Position numbers and translations under genes: made by a program. A DNA stretch of 41,235 bases from a virus: IMG/VR virus record IMGVR_UViG_3300044547_000153, positions 1-41,235 of that record. One strand, given 5' to 3'. This document shows positions 20,350 through 31,669 of this stretch, in pieces. How positions within the stretch are numbered: the stretch's first letter is position 1; every line of letters starts with the position of its first letter. The notes beneath the pieces are model-generated. The model worked only from the letters and a program-made list of their open reading frames with translations. It had not been told where the DNA came from and ran no database searches.

Positions 20350-21459
20350 TTATCGGAAGAATTTGCCAACCATCCAGCAGACCACTGAATAACGTGTTCC
20401 TTCTTCAACGTCCTCTACACCATGTACGAGGAAACTTGGGAACACCAGAACCGTGCCTTTGCTTTGCGGGGGATAGTACTTCTCATGCCCGTTCTGGATG
20501 TAGAACTTGCCGCCCTTGAAATCATCATTCAGGAAGGCCAATACTGTGAGTTTACGACAATCATCGCCGTGTGCCAAGAAAGTATCTACATGGGCCGTGT
20601 AACGACCGCCAGCAGGGTAAATCAAGAATTCAGCTTGATTGGCATGGGTGATGTCAAACTTCCAATGATGGTGGTTCGCCGCCAAGCCAGCGGCAGCCAG
20701 TCGTCCACCAATATCCTTGTAGGTAGGTAACATAACCCGTTCTACGTTACGAATGGACTTGTCAATTGCTCCAGTGCCAGTGCCAATCACAGGCGGTTCT
20801 TTGACCACAATATCTTGGCTGTACAGCTTGATCAGTGAGTCACAAGCTTGCTCGGTCAGGATGTCGGTATAGACGGCCTGTTGCATGTCTTTTTGAGGCA
20901 AGTTCAAACCTTGGCGCTTGTCGAACTTCCACTCTTTGTGAGGACCGTCAGCATCAACGTAATGCAAGAAAACCTGTGCTTGCCATTCGCCCTTGAACTT
21001 TTTGCGCCAGTGATGCTTTTCCATGCCACGGTACAAGACAGCATCACCAACAGCCATTTCAATCTTGCTGGCGTTTGCACCACCCTCGTCACCCATATAG
21101 ATTGGCCACACTTTGCCTTCAAAGCCAAGAGTAATGGTTGCGCTTATCTCGCAAGCTGGTCGGTCTGTATGGATCTCAAGCTTTTCTCCAGGCTTGTACA
21201 GACGGGCGTAGCTGTAAGTTGGGTGAAGACGTTTGCCAGAAGCTTTTTCAAAGTGAGGCAACAGATCAACAAGAAGCTTGTCAAATGCCATTGCCCCATG
21301 AACAGCCTCAGATTTTGGACATTGAGTATCTTTGATAGTTGCTTGTTGCTCAACCAACCGCTTCAGTTCAACAGTCAATTCTTTGCAATTTTCAATGTCA
21401 AGGAAACCCTTGAGGTGTACATACTTTTCAATAGTGAACTGAGACAGTTGGTTACACAT
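20350..21459 (-). CDS. Tandem 2OG-Fe(II) oxygenase (two prolyl-hydroxylase-like domains)
   Basis: 369 residues that read as two fused double-stranded-beta-helix dioxygenases. Domain 1 (about 10-175): SYARLYKPGEKLEIHTDRPACEISATITL with H97-x-D99, then VGDAVLYRGMEKHHWRKKFKGEWQAQVFLHYVD with H149/H150 as distal histidine. Domain 2 (about 195-369): AEFLIYPAGGRYTAHVDTF with H290-x-D292, LTVLAFLNDDFKGGKFYI, then VLVFPSFLVHGVEDVEEGTRYSVV with H346 and R356 for 2-oxoglutarate. Both keep the iron triad. Such enzymes hydroxylate protein prolines or other substrates. The collagen-like fibre of the same operon is the obvious candidate substrate, an inference. TAATG couples it to the gene upstream. Confidence 0.88.
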   Translation of the reverse strand: MCNQLSQFTIEKYVHLKGFLDIENCKELTVELKRLVEQQATIKDTQCPKSEAVHGAMAFDKLLVDLLPHFEKASGKRLHPTYSYARLYKPGEKLEIHTDRPACEISATITLGFEGKVWPIYMGDEGGANASKIEMAVGDAVLYRGMEKHHWRKKFKGEWQAQVFLHYVDADGPHKEWKFDKRQGLNLPQKDMQQAVYTDILTEQACDSLIKLYSQDIVVKEPPVIGTGTGAIDKSIRNVERVMLPTYKDIGGRLAAAGLAANHHHWKFDITHANQAEFLIYPAGGRYTAHVDTFLAHGDDCRKLTVLAFLNDDFKGGKFYIQNGHEKYYPPQSKGTVLVFPSFLVHGVEDVEEGTRYSVVCWMVGKFFR

Positions 21460-21680
21460 TAAGCCTCCACGGGGGGTTCAGGTTGGGGAATCAATTTGAT
21501 TGTTTGATCTGTTGGGTCATACCAATATTGATCCTGAGGAACAAGTGCTGGATCAAGATTGGATGGAAAGTCAGTCCAAAACATTGTTTCGGCAACAGGA
21601 AAAGTTGCGCCATCAGCAACAACTTCTGCAACTCGATAGCCAGTTTGTCTTGGCTCTGTTGTTGAAATAAGTGCTTTCAT
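21459..21680 (-). CDS. Small conserved-looking tail-region protein (73 aa)
   Basis: Starts MKALISTTEPRQTGYRVAEVVAD and ends with WYDPTDQTIKLIPQPEPPVEA. The pattern MKALISxxE...GYRVAEV...FPVAExMFWxxxP, then DQYWYDP, belongs to small proteins often found beside tail-fibre genes of phages, perhaps fibre partners or adaptors. Overlaps the preceding glycine-rich gene by one base (TGATG). Confidence 0.65.
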   Translation of the reverse strand: MKALISTTEPRQTGYRVAEVVADGATFPVAETMFWTDFPSNLDPALVPQDQYWYDPTDQTIKLIPQPEPPVEA

Positions 21681-22351
21681 CAATAAAACTCCTCAACAAT
21701 AACTACGCCTTGCGCCCCAGCACCGCCTGTTCTGCTTCCCGCACTATTTGTAGCAATAGCCCCACCACCACCACCACCATAGACGTTTCCAGATATTCCA
21801 ACTCTAGTAGTACCTCCAGCTTGGCCCCTACCGCCGCCACCCATAATTGAATTGCCGCCAGAACCTGAATTTATAGAAGTTCCAGCGCCTCCACCAGAAC
21901 CGCCTATATTTATTGAACCGCCAGAACCAGAACCATTTGCCCCGCCATCCACACCGTTAGGCCCTGCGACGGGTGTGCCTGTTCCAGGAGTGCCGCCAGA
22001 AGAACCACCAGTCGCTGAGATAACTGTTACTGTACTTCCAAAAGATGATGTAGCACCTGCCCCACCAACCGTAAAAGGCTGTGGGCCAGGAATAGATGGC
22101 GCTGGGTATGTTCGAATTGCACCGCCACCACCGCCACCACCGCCACCAGCACCATATAAGCCTGGGGGCGCATTACCCCCTGCACCACCGCCACCAACAA
22201 CAGTCACTCTAATTGATTTGACTGTTGCTGGCTTTGTCCATGTGCTTGATCCTCCGTAGACGTTCATCACTACATTACCAGTTGCACCTGCGGATGATTG
22301 CGTTGTTCCATCGTTAAAAGTAATTGCCGTTGGCGACATTGAGGTTGCCAT
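21680..22351 (-). CDS. Glycine-rich tail adhesin
   Basis: 223 residues. After a short N-terminal part (MATSMSPTAITFNDGTTQSSAG, then VVMNVYGGSSTWTKPATVKSIRVTVVGGGGAGG) it is dominated by Gly-rich runs such as GGGGGGGGGAI, GSGSGGSINIGGSGGGAG and GGGGRGQAGG. Such sequences fold as polyglycine-II sandwiches in T-even-like adhesins (gp38), with loops that decide receptor specificity. It ends VVIVEEFY. Host-range determinant by analogy; it sits in the fibre block with the 121-aa and 720-aa proteins. Confidence 0.75.
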   Translation of the reverse strand: MATSMSPTAITFNDGTTQSSAGATGNVVMNVYGGSSTWTKPATVKSIRVTVVGGGGAGGNAPPGLYGAGGGGGGGGGAIRTYPAPSIPGPQPFTVGGAGATSSFGSTVTVISATGGSSGGTPGTGTPVAGPNGVDGGANGSGSGGSINIGGSGGGAGTSINSGSGGNSIMGGGGRGQAGGTTRVGISGNVYGGGGGGAIATNSAGSRTGGAGAQGVVIVEEFY

Positions 22352-22363
22352 AATTTCTCCTTG

Positions 22364-22729
22364 TTAGATTGAAGTTATAACGCCTGTTGAGCTTATTGTC
22401 ACGACAGTTGTTCCGTTGTACTGAATCAATAAATTAGTGCCAGATTGGACAATGGTGAAATTAGTTGAAACCAAAGATGAGGCAGTTCCAGCATTACCAG
22501 AAGCGTTGCCAGTAACGTTAATGTTCCATGTTCCACTTGCCCCTGTGCCCGTTGGACTTGGGACATCAGTGCCAATTTCTAAACCAAGGTTTGTTCTGGC
22601 TGTAGCGGCAGTAGATGCATTTGTTCCACCTTTAGAAACAGGAACAGGTGCATTCAAATTGGTCGGTGGCATTTGCCCCGATGAGTCAAGGCTATTGGCA
22701 AAGTTTGCCAAATTCATTGCTTGGGTCAT
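22364..22729 (-). CDS. Short tail fibre protein
   Basis: 121 residues containing VPVSKGGTNASTAATARTNLGLEIGTD, the 'S-KGGT-A-T---AR-NLGL' signature of phage tail-fibre proteins, and a Ser/Thr/Gly-rich beta end (LLIQYNGTTVVTISSTGVI). It probably supplies a short fibre or the neck of one. Coupled to the upstream 720-aa gene by ATGA. Confidence 0.75.
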   Translation of the reverse strand: MTQAMNLANFANSLDSSGQMPPTNLNAPVPVSKGGTNASTAATARTNLGLEIGTDVPSPTGTGASGTWNINVTGNASGNAGTASSLVSTNFTIVQSGTNLLIQYNGTTVVTISSTGVITSI

Positions 22730-24888
22730 TGTGTGCCTTTCAGCATTGCTATTTCAGATTTTAGACGGTCAAGCTCTGTTTGCATTTCAGCAAACAACTC
22801 TCTCATGCTTGGCTTGTATTCGACGTAGGCTGGCATATCCATACCTAAGACACCAGCGCCACTCAAAGATGATGCTGAAGCTTCTCCAGAACTTTTGAAT
22901 GAAATGAATTGAGATGGTTGGCCACTAAACGACAAAGCCCCAACCAAAGTGTATGTAAAGACCAAAGCAGATGATCCAGGCATTGTGTAGTCTGTGCCAG
23001 GCTTTAACAAAGAACCATTCAGCCACATCAAATGTGAATTGCGAGCAAACTGAGTTGGAAACACTACGCTAGTATTTGCAAATGTAGTTTGTGTGTAGTT
23101 TTCAGAAAAAATCAATGCGTTTGCATTGTTGAAGGCAAACACCACAATGTTTAAGTTACCACCAACGGATGGTGTAATTAACTCATAACCTTGATTTGTA
23201 CCAATGTAGTCATAGTCGCTATCCATAACTAAAGCGCCATTTAACAAAAGCACTTCAGAACCATCAACATTTGTAGTTGTAATTATGGTTTGACCGAATG
23301 AAAGCGTTTGTTGCTGGACTACGAATGGCACTTTGTCTGCTGCCGTTGCCGCATCAATTAACCTGATGTAATACATCTGAATAACGTCACCAAGCACACA
23401 TGCGCTTGATAAAGTTACTGTAGTTGATGTTCTTGTGAAATCCGTGCCAGGCTCAAGGAATGAGCCGTTGCGGAACACCAGAATTTGATCTGGCTGTGCA
23501 TTGGAAAAAGTAAATGCTGTTTGGCCAGATGTTGCATATGTTTGCAAAGTGCTATATAAAACGGTGTCAAGTGCCGCAGCTTGAATGATTCGACCAAACT
23601 CATCCACCTCAATAACGGATGTGCCAGCAGGGTCAAATGAATAACCACCAGTGTCTCTTCCTTGGCCATATGGGTCAAGATTCAAGTTGACGATGCCGTT
23701 TGCGCCAAGATTTGAATAGCCAATTCGACCAGATGTTGGGCTTGTGATGTTGGTCACAATCAAACCAGAGCGGCTGTATACGTCAATGGCTGGTGCAAGA
23801 GTTGTGGTTTGTGCGGTTTGATTTACCCAACCTGTTACATCAGGCGCATCGTTTGACACATTGAATTGAGCGGTATTGCCACCTGTGGTTCTTACCCACA
23901 GATTCACGCCAGACAAGAATGTGCCGCCAGCCGCAAACCAAAGGTAGTCAGCAGGGTTGTTGTCAATCGCAATGATGTCAGATGCCTGAAGGCCAAAATA
24001 TGTTTTTCCGCTTGGGTCTTCTGACAAACCCGTGCCTGAAGAATCATCAGCGTATCTGATCAACAAATACCGATATGGCGATTCAATGATCAGAGGATCA
24101 GTTGAAATGATGCCAAGCTCATCGACAGCACCAAGCGTGGCCACATCCAAATTGATGGTTGTCCCATAGATGTATGGGATGTAACCGATTGGCTTGTTCT
24201 CTGTTGGCACAAATGAAATGTTGCGTCCACCATACGAACGATAGAACAGATTGTTGGTTGTGCCAAAATCAAATGGCGACCACTCATAGACTGTTGGGTC
24301 AGTGGAGATGGTGTTGTCAATTGTTGTGGCCAAGCCATAGAAAAACTTGTTTGTTGGATCGTCACTTAATCCAGTGCCAACACTGTCATCAGCAAACTTG
24401 ACGTTCATCCATTGGTCAAATGGCTTGAATGGGTTGTCCAGATCGATGGAGCGAAGTGGGACAAGCCGCCAGTTTTGGTTAAGGTCAGGCGCTTCTTGTG
24501 ACGCAGCAAAGGTAGCATGACGGCCACCAGCGGTGACAACCCACAGCGTCTTGGTGGCTCCAAAGCCGCCAGTCACCTGAAACCATGTGTATTGGGCTGG
24601 TGTGGTGCTTTCAGTGACCGTATCGCTGTTCAACAAACCAAAATACAGACGGCCATATGGGTTGTCGCTGAAATTCAAGCCAGCAGGGTTGTCGGCATAC
24701 TTCACACTCAAGTACCGATATTGATACTGAATCAGCGTTCCAATGGTGTTGGAAATGAAGCCTGTGCTTGGGTTGTTGTTGACAGGGTATTGACCTGGTG
24801 GTGTTCCAGAGCCAAGGTTGGCCAAGATGTAATTAACCGCCTCGGCAATTTCCGAGATCGTTGGATTTCCATCAAGGGCGAATGGCAT
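22726..24888 (-). CDS. Large tail fibre / appendage protein with three internal repeats
   Basis: 720 residues. Three copies of an about 90-residue beta module are visible: SVKYADNPAGLNFSDNP...YFGLL (about 59-145), NVKFADDSVGTGLSDDP...FYGL (about 160-245) and LIRYADDSSGTGLSEDP...YFGL (about 275-350). Each has a xKYADxxxGxxxSxDP motif, a YFGL strand and a later W-x-GG stretch. After more beta sheet (TYATSGQTAFTFSN...) it ends in a coiled coil (MRELFAEMQTELDRLKSEIAMLKG) suited for trimerisation. Long fibre or appendage between the tail nozzle and the short fibres. Starts on TAATG. Confidence 0.7.
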   Translation of the reverse strand: MPFALDGNPTISEIAEAVNYILANLGSGTPPGQYPVNNNPSTGFISNTIGTLIQYQYRYLSVKYADNPAGLNFSDNPYGRLYFGLLNSDTVTESTTPAQYTWFQVTGGFGATKTLWVVTAGGRHATFAASQEAPDLNQNWRLVPLRSIDLDNPFKPFDQWMNVKFADDSVGTGLSDDPTNKFFYGLATTIDNTISTDPTVYEWSPFDFGTTNNLFYRSYGGRNISFVPTENKPIGYIPYIYGTTINLDVATLGAVDELGIISTDPLIIESPYRYLLIRYADDSSGTGLSEDPSGKTYFGLQASDIIAIDNNPADYLWFAAGGTFLSGVNLWVRTTGGNTAQFNVSNDAPDVTGWVNQTAQTTTLAPAIDVYSRSGLIVTNITSPTSGRIGYSNLGANGIVNLNLDPYGQGRDTGGYSFDPAGTSVIEVDEFGRIIQAAALDTVLYSTLQTYATSGQTAFTFSNAQPDQILVFRNGSFLEPGTDFTRTSTTVTLSSACVLGDVIQMYYIRLIDAATAADKVPFVVQQQTLSFGQTIITTTNVDGSEVLLLNGALVMDSDYDYIGTNQGYELITPSVGGNLNIVVFAFNNANALIFSENYTQTTFANTSVVFPTQFARNSHLMWLNGSLLKPGTDYTMPGSSALVFTYTLVGALSFSGQPSQFISFKSSGEASASSLSGAGVLGMDMPAYVEYKPSMRELFAEMQTELDRLKSEIAMLKGTQ

Positions 24889-26507
24889 TAGAACGCATCC
24901 TCAACAACAGTGGCTTGCCAGTTCATGGCGGTCATATTCCAAGTGTCGGTGGCATCATTCGACTCCACCTTGATTGACACGGTCCGAACAGAATTCTGCT
25001 GGGTCGTGACCCACGGATTGTCCGTCACAACGCTGACAATGCCTGTTTGGCCGTAGACAGGATTTTGAGCGGTGGAATTTGCACCGCCAACCGTGATGTC
25101 AACACTGCCAGAGCCAGCAATTTCAGGCAAAACCCTGTGGATGTACGTCTTGCAAGAATAGGGCACTGGGCCTTTTTCTGTTTGCAAAACCACATTGTTG
25201 CGTTCAAACAACGCAGGGATTGGGTCGCCGTTGAACGAGTTGCCTTGGCCAGTCTGGTTCAAGGTTGCCTCTTCTACCCCGCCACGGCCATAAGTCACGC
25301 AACGGGAGGCGTACATGAAGTCGGCTTCATCGGCGTTGTAGACGGGTGATTCACAGGCGTTGCAAGCGCCGTCAACGTCTTTGGGGGCATTCCAAACGTT
25401 CAGGTCATAGCGCCAAGACAGCATCTTGTTGCACCAGCCTGTGCTGTTCAGGTCAGGGTAGTAAATCTCGATCTGGTACTTCTTGGTGTTGTTGACCACA
25501 AACAACCGCTCTCCATAGGTGGGGCTGAGGTTGTCAAAGAAGTAGTTTCTGACCTTTTGGTTGCCCAGGGACTGGAACTGGGAGCCGTCAAATACCCAGA
25601 TGTCTCGGCTGTCAACGCCATAGACGTTCTGGTCGGTGTTGGCCCAGCAGTTGTTGTTCAGCAAGCCACGGCCTTGGTTGAACAGGCGTACACCAAAGAT
25701 CGGGGCAGTGCTGCTTTGGTAGGCAATAGGGCTGAACACCACGGTGTCCCAGTACGAGCAGACGTAGAAGTTGCCGCCTAGGAAAAAGCCGTCGATCAGA
25801 GGACCACGCACGGGCACTTCTTGTTCGTTGGCAATGTTGGTCAGGGTTGGCTCCCAAGTGGCTGGAACACCCGTCAAAGCGAATGCTTGGGACCATCTGA
25901 CCGTGGTGGGGTAGTTGACAGTGATGCTGGTGTCCAAGTCTTGGGTCAAGTTGCCAGCAATCAGAATGTTGCCCACGTTCGGTGAGCAGAAGTTCCGCAT
26001 AAAACCAGCACGGGTGGCCAAGACGTTTGTGCCGTAGTTCCACACATAGTCGTCTGGCGCAGTACCGTAGATTTGCATCTCGGTATCTGTTGGACGGTAA
26101 TACATGGGTGGTCGCAGGGTATCGTTGACAAAGAATACGCCACCAACCCAAGATGCGGTGATATTCAGGTCATCGTTATAACCAGCAAGCGCAACAGATG
26201 GGTTGGCTCCATAACCTGGAGTTATGTTGGTTACGCCAAGCGGAGTGACTTGAAACCAGCGGCCTTCACGGGTGGCGACAACAAAGACCCAGTTGGCCTC
26301 GGTGCGAAAGTTGCCTTCAATGAAGATGGTGTGGCCAGGAACTGCATCCAGAATGTATTGCTCACCATTGATCTTCTTCATGCCCCGCACATCAGCTTCC
26401 ACGTTCAGGCCGCTGTTGTACTCATTGGGGCCAAGAGCGTTGCTGGGAACATCGGGCGTGAAGCTCATGTTCGTGAACGGTGTGCGAAGGCGGCTGTAAT
26501 CAGACAT
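24888..26507 (-). CDS. Tail nozzle / packaged-DNA stabilisation protein (P22 gp10-like)
   Basis: 539 residues of beta-rich, propeller-like sequence: [21 protein letters not shown], then GLNVEADVRGMKKINGEQYI and repeated WxG and DxxNxxF blades (FVVATREGRWFQVTP, ASWVGGVFFVNDTLRPP, YGVDSRDIWVFDGSQF). This resembles the P22 gp10 family (phage stabilisation / tail nozzle), which seals the portal after packaging. Size is near the family's usual value. Overlaps the preceding glycosyltransferase gene by 8 bases. Confidence 0.7.
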   Translation of the reverse strand: MSDYSRLRTPFTNMSFTPDVPSNALGPNEYNSGLNVEADVRGMKKINGEQYILDAVPGHTIFIEGNFRTEANWVFVVATREGRWFQVTPLGVTNITPGYGANPSVALAGYNDDLNITASWVGGVFFVNDTLRPPMYYRPTDTEMQIYGTAPDDYVWNYGTNVLATRAGFMRNFCSPNVGNILIAGNLTQDLDTSITVNYPTTVRWSQAFALTGVPATWEPTLTNIANEQEVPVRGPLIDGFFLGGNFYVCSYWDTVVFSPIAYQSSTAPIFGVRLFNQGRGLLNNNCWANTDQNVYGVDSRDIWVFDGSQFQSLGNQKVRNYFFDNLSPTYGERLFVVNNTKKYQIEIYYPDLNSTGWCNKMLSWRYDLNVWNAPKDVDGACNACESPVYNADEADFMYASRCVTYGRGGVEEATLNQTGQGNSFNGDPIPALFERNNVVLQTEKGPVPYSCKTYIHRVLPEIAGSGSVDITVGGANSTAQNPVYGQTGIVSVVTDNPWVTTQQNSVRTVSIKVESNDATDTWNMTAMNWQATVVEDAF

Positions 26508-27557
26508 GCTGTTCCTCAGTCATCTGCTCCAGATTCTTGATCAACCGAGCATCAGATGGGTTGAATTCCAGAGCTTGTTTGCAGTATTCAACTGCCTTGT
26601 CTTTCATACCCAAATGCCAGGCGGCAATGGATGCCAAATCATAGGGCTTTTCTGTCCAAACGGAAGGGTCCATTGTGTAGACCGCAGCTTTGTCTGTGAT
26701 GGCCAAGGCTGACATGGCGGCTGAGTAGCATTCGGCCCACATACTCATGCGGTAGCAGAACATGGCCAACTCCACCCAAGGCTCACGGGTGTCAGGGGCT
26801 TCAGCACAGGCCAGTCGATGCCACTTGAGCGCCGCCCAGTCTTGCTTCATCTCAGCATGGGATTGGCCAAGAAGGCGCATGGCATAGCACCGTTCGTTTG
26901 GCCAAGTGGCTTGGGGCATGGCCAAGTACTTGTTCAGGGCTGTGATGGCATCTTGCCAACGGCGGTTGAATGTCAACTCACGGGAATGGTAGAAGGCATT
27001 GCGTGGGCAATTAGGATCTTCCTTGACTGCCACTTCGAGCAAGTCCATGTACTGACCCCTTGATTTTGTAGGGTCTGGGTGATGGCTAACCAGAAGCATA
27101 TCTGTGTGTGCCCAAACCTCTTTAGTTCTTGGATCAGGCATTGGGTACTCATGACAAGGATGATGCCAAAAATAGCCATGACGATGATGAATCTTTTCGT
27201 AGAAGAAAGCAATTCCGCACCCCCAATCGAACTTGTAGCGAAGGCGAGTTGTGTCTGCTGTCCAAACACGCTCAATCTCTTCACGCCAGCCAGGCTCCAT
27301 GACCTCATCAAGGTCCAAGGAGATGCACACATCTACGTCATCAGGAAGTAAGGCAAGAACGGCTTCACGGGCTTTGTCAAAGCGCCAAGGCTTGATGCGG
27401 ATGTCTGCTACAGCAGCACCACATTCTCTGGCCAACTCAACCGTGTTGTCAGTTGATCCTGTGTCGCCAATCAAGATGACATCAGCGTCTTTTGCAGATT
27501 CACAAAACCGCTTAACAAACTTTTCTTCGTTCTTACTGATGGCGTAAATGGCAATCT

Positions 27558-27561
<4 letters not shown>
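26500..27561 (-). CDS. GT2-type glycosyltransferase with TPR-like tail
   Basis: 353 residues. The catalytic domain starts [25 protein letters not shown], with the nucleotide-sugar loop [16 protein letters not shown] and the metal-binding DxD motif D83-L-D85 in [12 protein letters not shown]. The rest is helical, in TPR-like pairs (about 190-350: [42 protein letters not shown]), which often bind protein acceptors. Its ATG overlaps the stop of the collagen-like fibre gene, so both proteins are made in step; threonines of the Gly-Pro-Thr tracts are the likely acceptors, by analogy with the glycosylated BclA of Bacillus. Sugar unknown. Confidence 0.85.
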
Positions 27562-30110
<2,549 letters not shown>

Positions 30111-30118
30111 GTCTTACC

Positions 30119-31102
30119 TCACTTAAAGCTGTAGCGATAGTCACGGGGCTGGAACTCAGAGGTGAGATGTCGATCACCACCGCTCCACTTGTCCTTGAAG
30201 TTTTGATCTTCAATCTTGCCGTAAGCATCATTGAATCGGCCATCCCATTTTTGGGCTTCTTCGTTGTTCTTGTTCTTGTCGTAGTACGCCCACAATGTGC
30301 CGTACATGTAGCCTTCAGGAAATGAAGCCAAGGCAGCATTGTTTTGCACCACAGGCATCAATGGATCTTCTGTTGGGCCAAACAAGAATGGGAAGGTGCG
30401 GATGTAGTACGCCTTCATGATCGTGCCTTGGCCAGGGTTTGGCGTGAAGATGTAATTGGGGCCAACTTCACTGAACGAAGCACGGATCACACGGGGAACG
30501 CCAAATGGTCGGACGTACAGTTGGTCAATCATGCGGCGGCGAATGATTTCACGGTCACCGACACGGTCATAAATGATCCAAGGGCCAAAGCCAGTGGCAT
30601 CTTGTGGGGTTTCTGGTGATGGCGACTCTTGAAAAAACAAGATTGGCCAGTTCATGTCGGCAGGAATTGCAGCCATGCCTTGCTCGTCGGTGACCAGAAT
30701 AGACGGATCAACCAAGTCGTAAGGGTTACTACGTAGACCAGGCAACTCAATCACACGCATCTTCAGTTCAGCAAGCTGGATGCTGGCTTGGATTTCCAAG
30801 GCAGACTGGGTGGGCATCTTCATGATGGTCACGCCAGGGTACGCCAAGTCTTCCCAGTTGGCTTCAGGGTCGCTCACCGTGATGGTGGTGGCCGACACGG
30901 CTAAGACGTATGTGAAGTTGTTGATGCCGTTGGCAATGAAGTCGCCAGCATAGACAAGCTGACGAGGATCGGCAGATGTGGTGATCTCACCAGTCTCTGG
31001 ATCGTATGAAGTCGCCGTAATGCTTAACGCTGAAGGAATCGCCCCTACCCACTGTGCTACTCGGCTCACCAGAGCGTTCGCAGATTGAATAAATAGGGAC
31101 AT
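30119..31102 (-). CDS. Head-to-tail / tail tube-type structural protein
   Basis: 327 residues. Begins MSLFIQSANALVSRVAQWVGAIP and has a mixed alpha/beta core, with ILFFQESPSPETPQDATGFGPWIIYDR and YIRTFPFLFGPTEDPLMPVVQNNAALASFPEGYMYGTLW. The last 60 residues are basic and helical (YYDKNKNNEEAQKWDGRFNDAYGK). This type often follows the capsid gene of podoviruses and contributes to the connector or upper tail. Assigned by position; no diagnostic motif. Confidence 0.6.
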   Translation of the reverse strand: MSLFIQSANALVSRVAQWVGAIPSALSITATSYDPETGEITTSADPRQLVYAGDFIANGINNFTYVLAVSATTITVSDPEANWEDLAYPGVTIMKMPTQSALEIQASIQLAELKMRVIELPGLRSNPYDLVDPSILVTDEQGMAAIPADMNWPILFFQESPSPETPQDATGFGPWIIYDRVGDREIIRRRMIDQLYVRPFGVPRVIRASFSEVGPNYIFTPNPGQGTIMKAYYIRTFPFLFGPTEDPLMPVVQNNAALASFPEGYMYGTLWAYYDKNKNNEEAQKWDGRFNDAYGKIEDQNFKDKWSGGDRHLTSEFQPRDYRYSFK

Positions 31103-31110
31103 AGACTACC

Positions 31111-31617
31111 TCACTTGGTCGCAATTGCTGGATTGTATGGGAGTGGAATCTTTCCGCTCGGATGACAAACAAAGTCCGAGTAGAACTCATTCACAATCGC
31201 ATAAAACTTGATTTTGTCAGCCTTGTCACGCTTGATCAACTCCCAAGGGCGGTTGTTAAACCACTTGGAACTGATTTCGTGTGCAAAGCATTTGGGGAGA
31301 TTCATTGCCTCAAAAGTGCCAGCAAAGATTGGGTTGTCAGTAGTCCCCATTCTTGTGTAGAACTCACGGCGGTCTTTGCAATACTGACGAACAGCTTCGA
31401 CGTTCTTTTGGTTGTACTGGACATAACGGTTGCCATCAACAGCGCCTACCTTGTAGTCAATGTTGTCGGTCTTGAATGTCTGTGACCAAGTGCCTGACTT
31501 GACCTCGTTGAACAGTTTGTCGTTTTTACGAAAAACGCCATCGATGCCACCTTCAAGGTTGCCCTTCATGAAGTAGTCTTCGTTGACTTCAGGTATTTCG
31601 TCTTTATCCAATTCCAT
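31111..31617 (-). CDS. Connector-region unknown protein (168 aa)
   Basis: The ATG at 31617 follows TTTGGAGCAAAGC; an in-frame TTG 12 bases earlier is rejected. It starts MELDKDEIPEVNEDYFMKGN and has helical parts with YCKDRREFYTRMGT and FAHEISSKWFNNRPWELIKRD. It lies right after the terminator-like hairpin that follows the capsid gene. Perhaps a head-completion protein; no family recognised. Confidence 0.6.
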   Translation of the reverse strand: MELDKDEIPEVNEDYFMKGNLEGGIDGVFRKNDKLFNEVKSGTWSQTFKTDNIDYKVGAVDGNRYVQYNQKNVEAVRQYCKDRREFYTRMGTTDNPIFAGTFEAMNLPKCFAHEISSKWFNNRPWELIKRDKADKIKFYAIVNEFYSDFVCHPSGKIPLPYNPAIATK

Positions 31618-31624
31618 GCTTTGC

Positions 31625-31657
31625 TCCAAATAAAAGGGAAGCCCCGAAGGGCCTCCC
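31625..31657 (-). terminator. Hairpin terminator after the major capsid gene
   Basis: Minus strand: GGGAGGCCC pairs with GGGCTTCCC around TTCG (stem 31657-31636), followed by TTTTATTTGG (31635-31626). It lies 12 bp after the capsid stop and directly before the next gene's ribosome binding site. It would stop part of the transcripts so the capsid is made in excess over downstream proteins. Confidence 0.8.
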
Positions 31658-31669
31658 GATCCTGACCTA

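Noticed and set aside
21852-22259. 135-codon proline-rich plus-strand frame
   Set aside because: It is the mirror of the glycine-rich adhesin (Gly codons read as Pro on the other strand).
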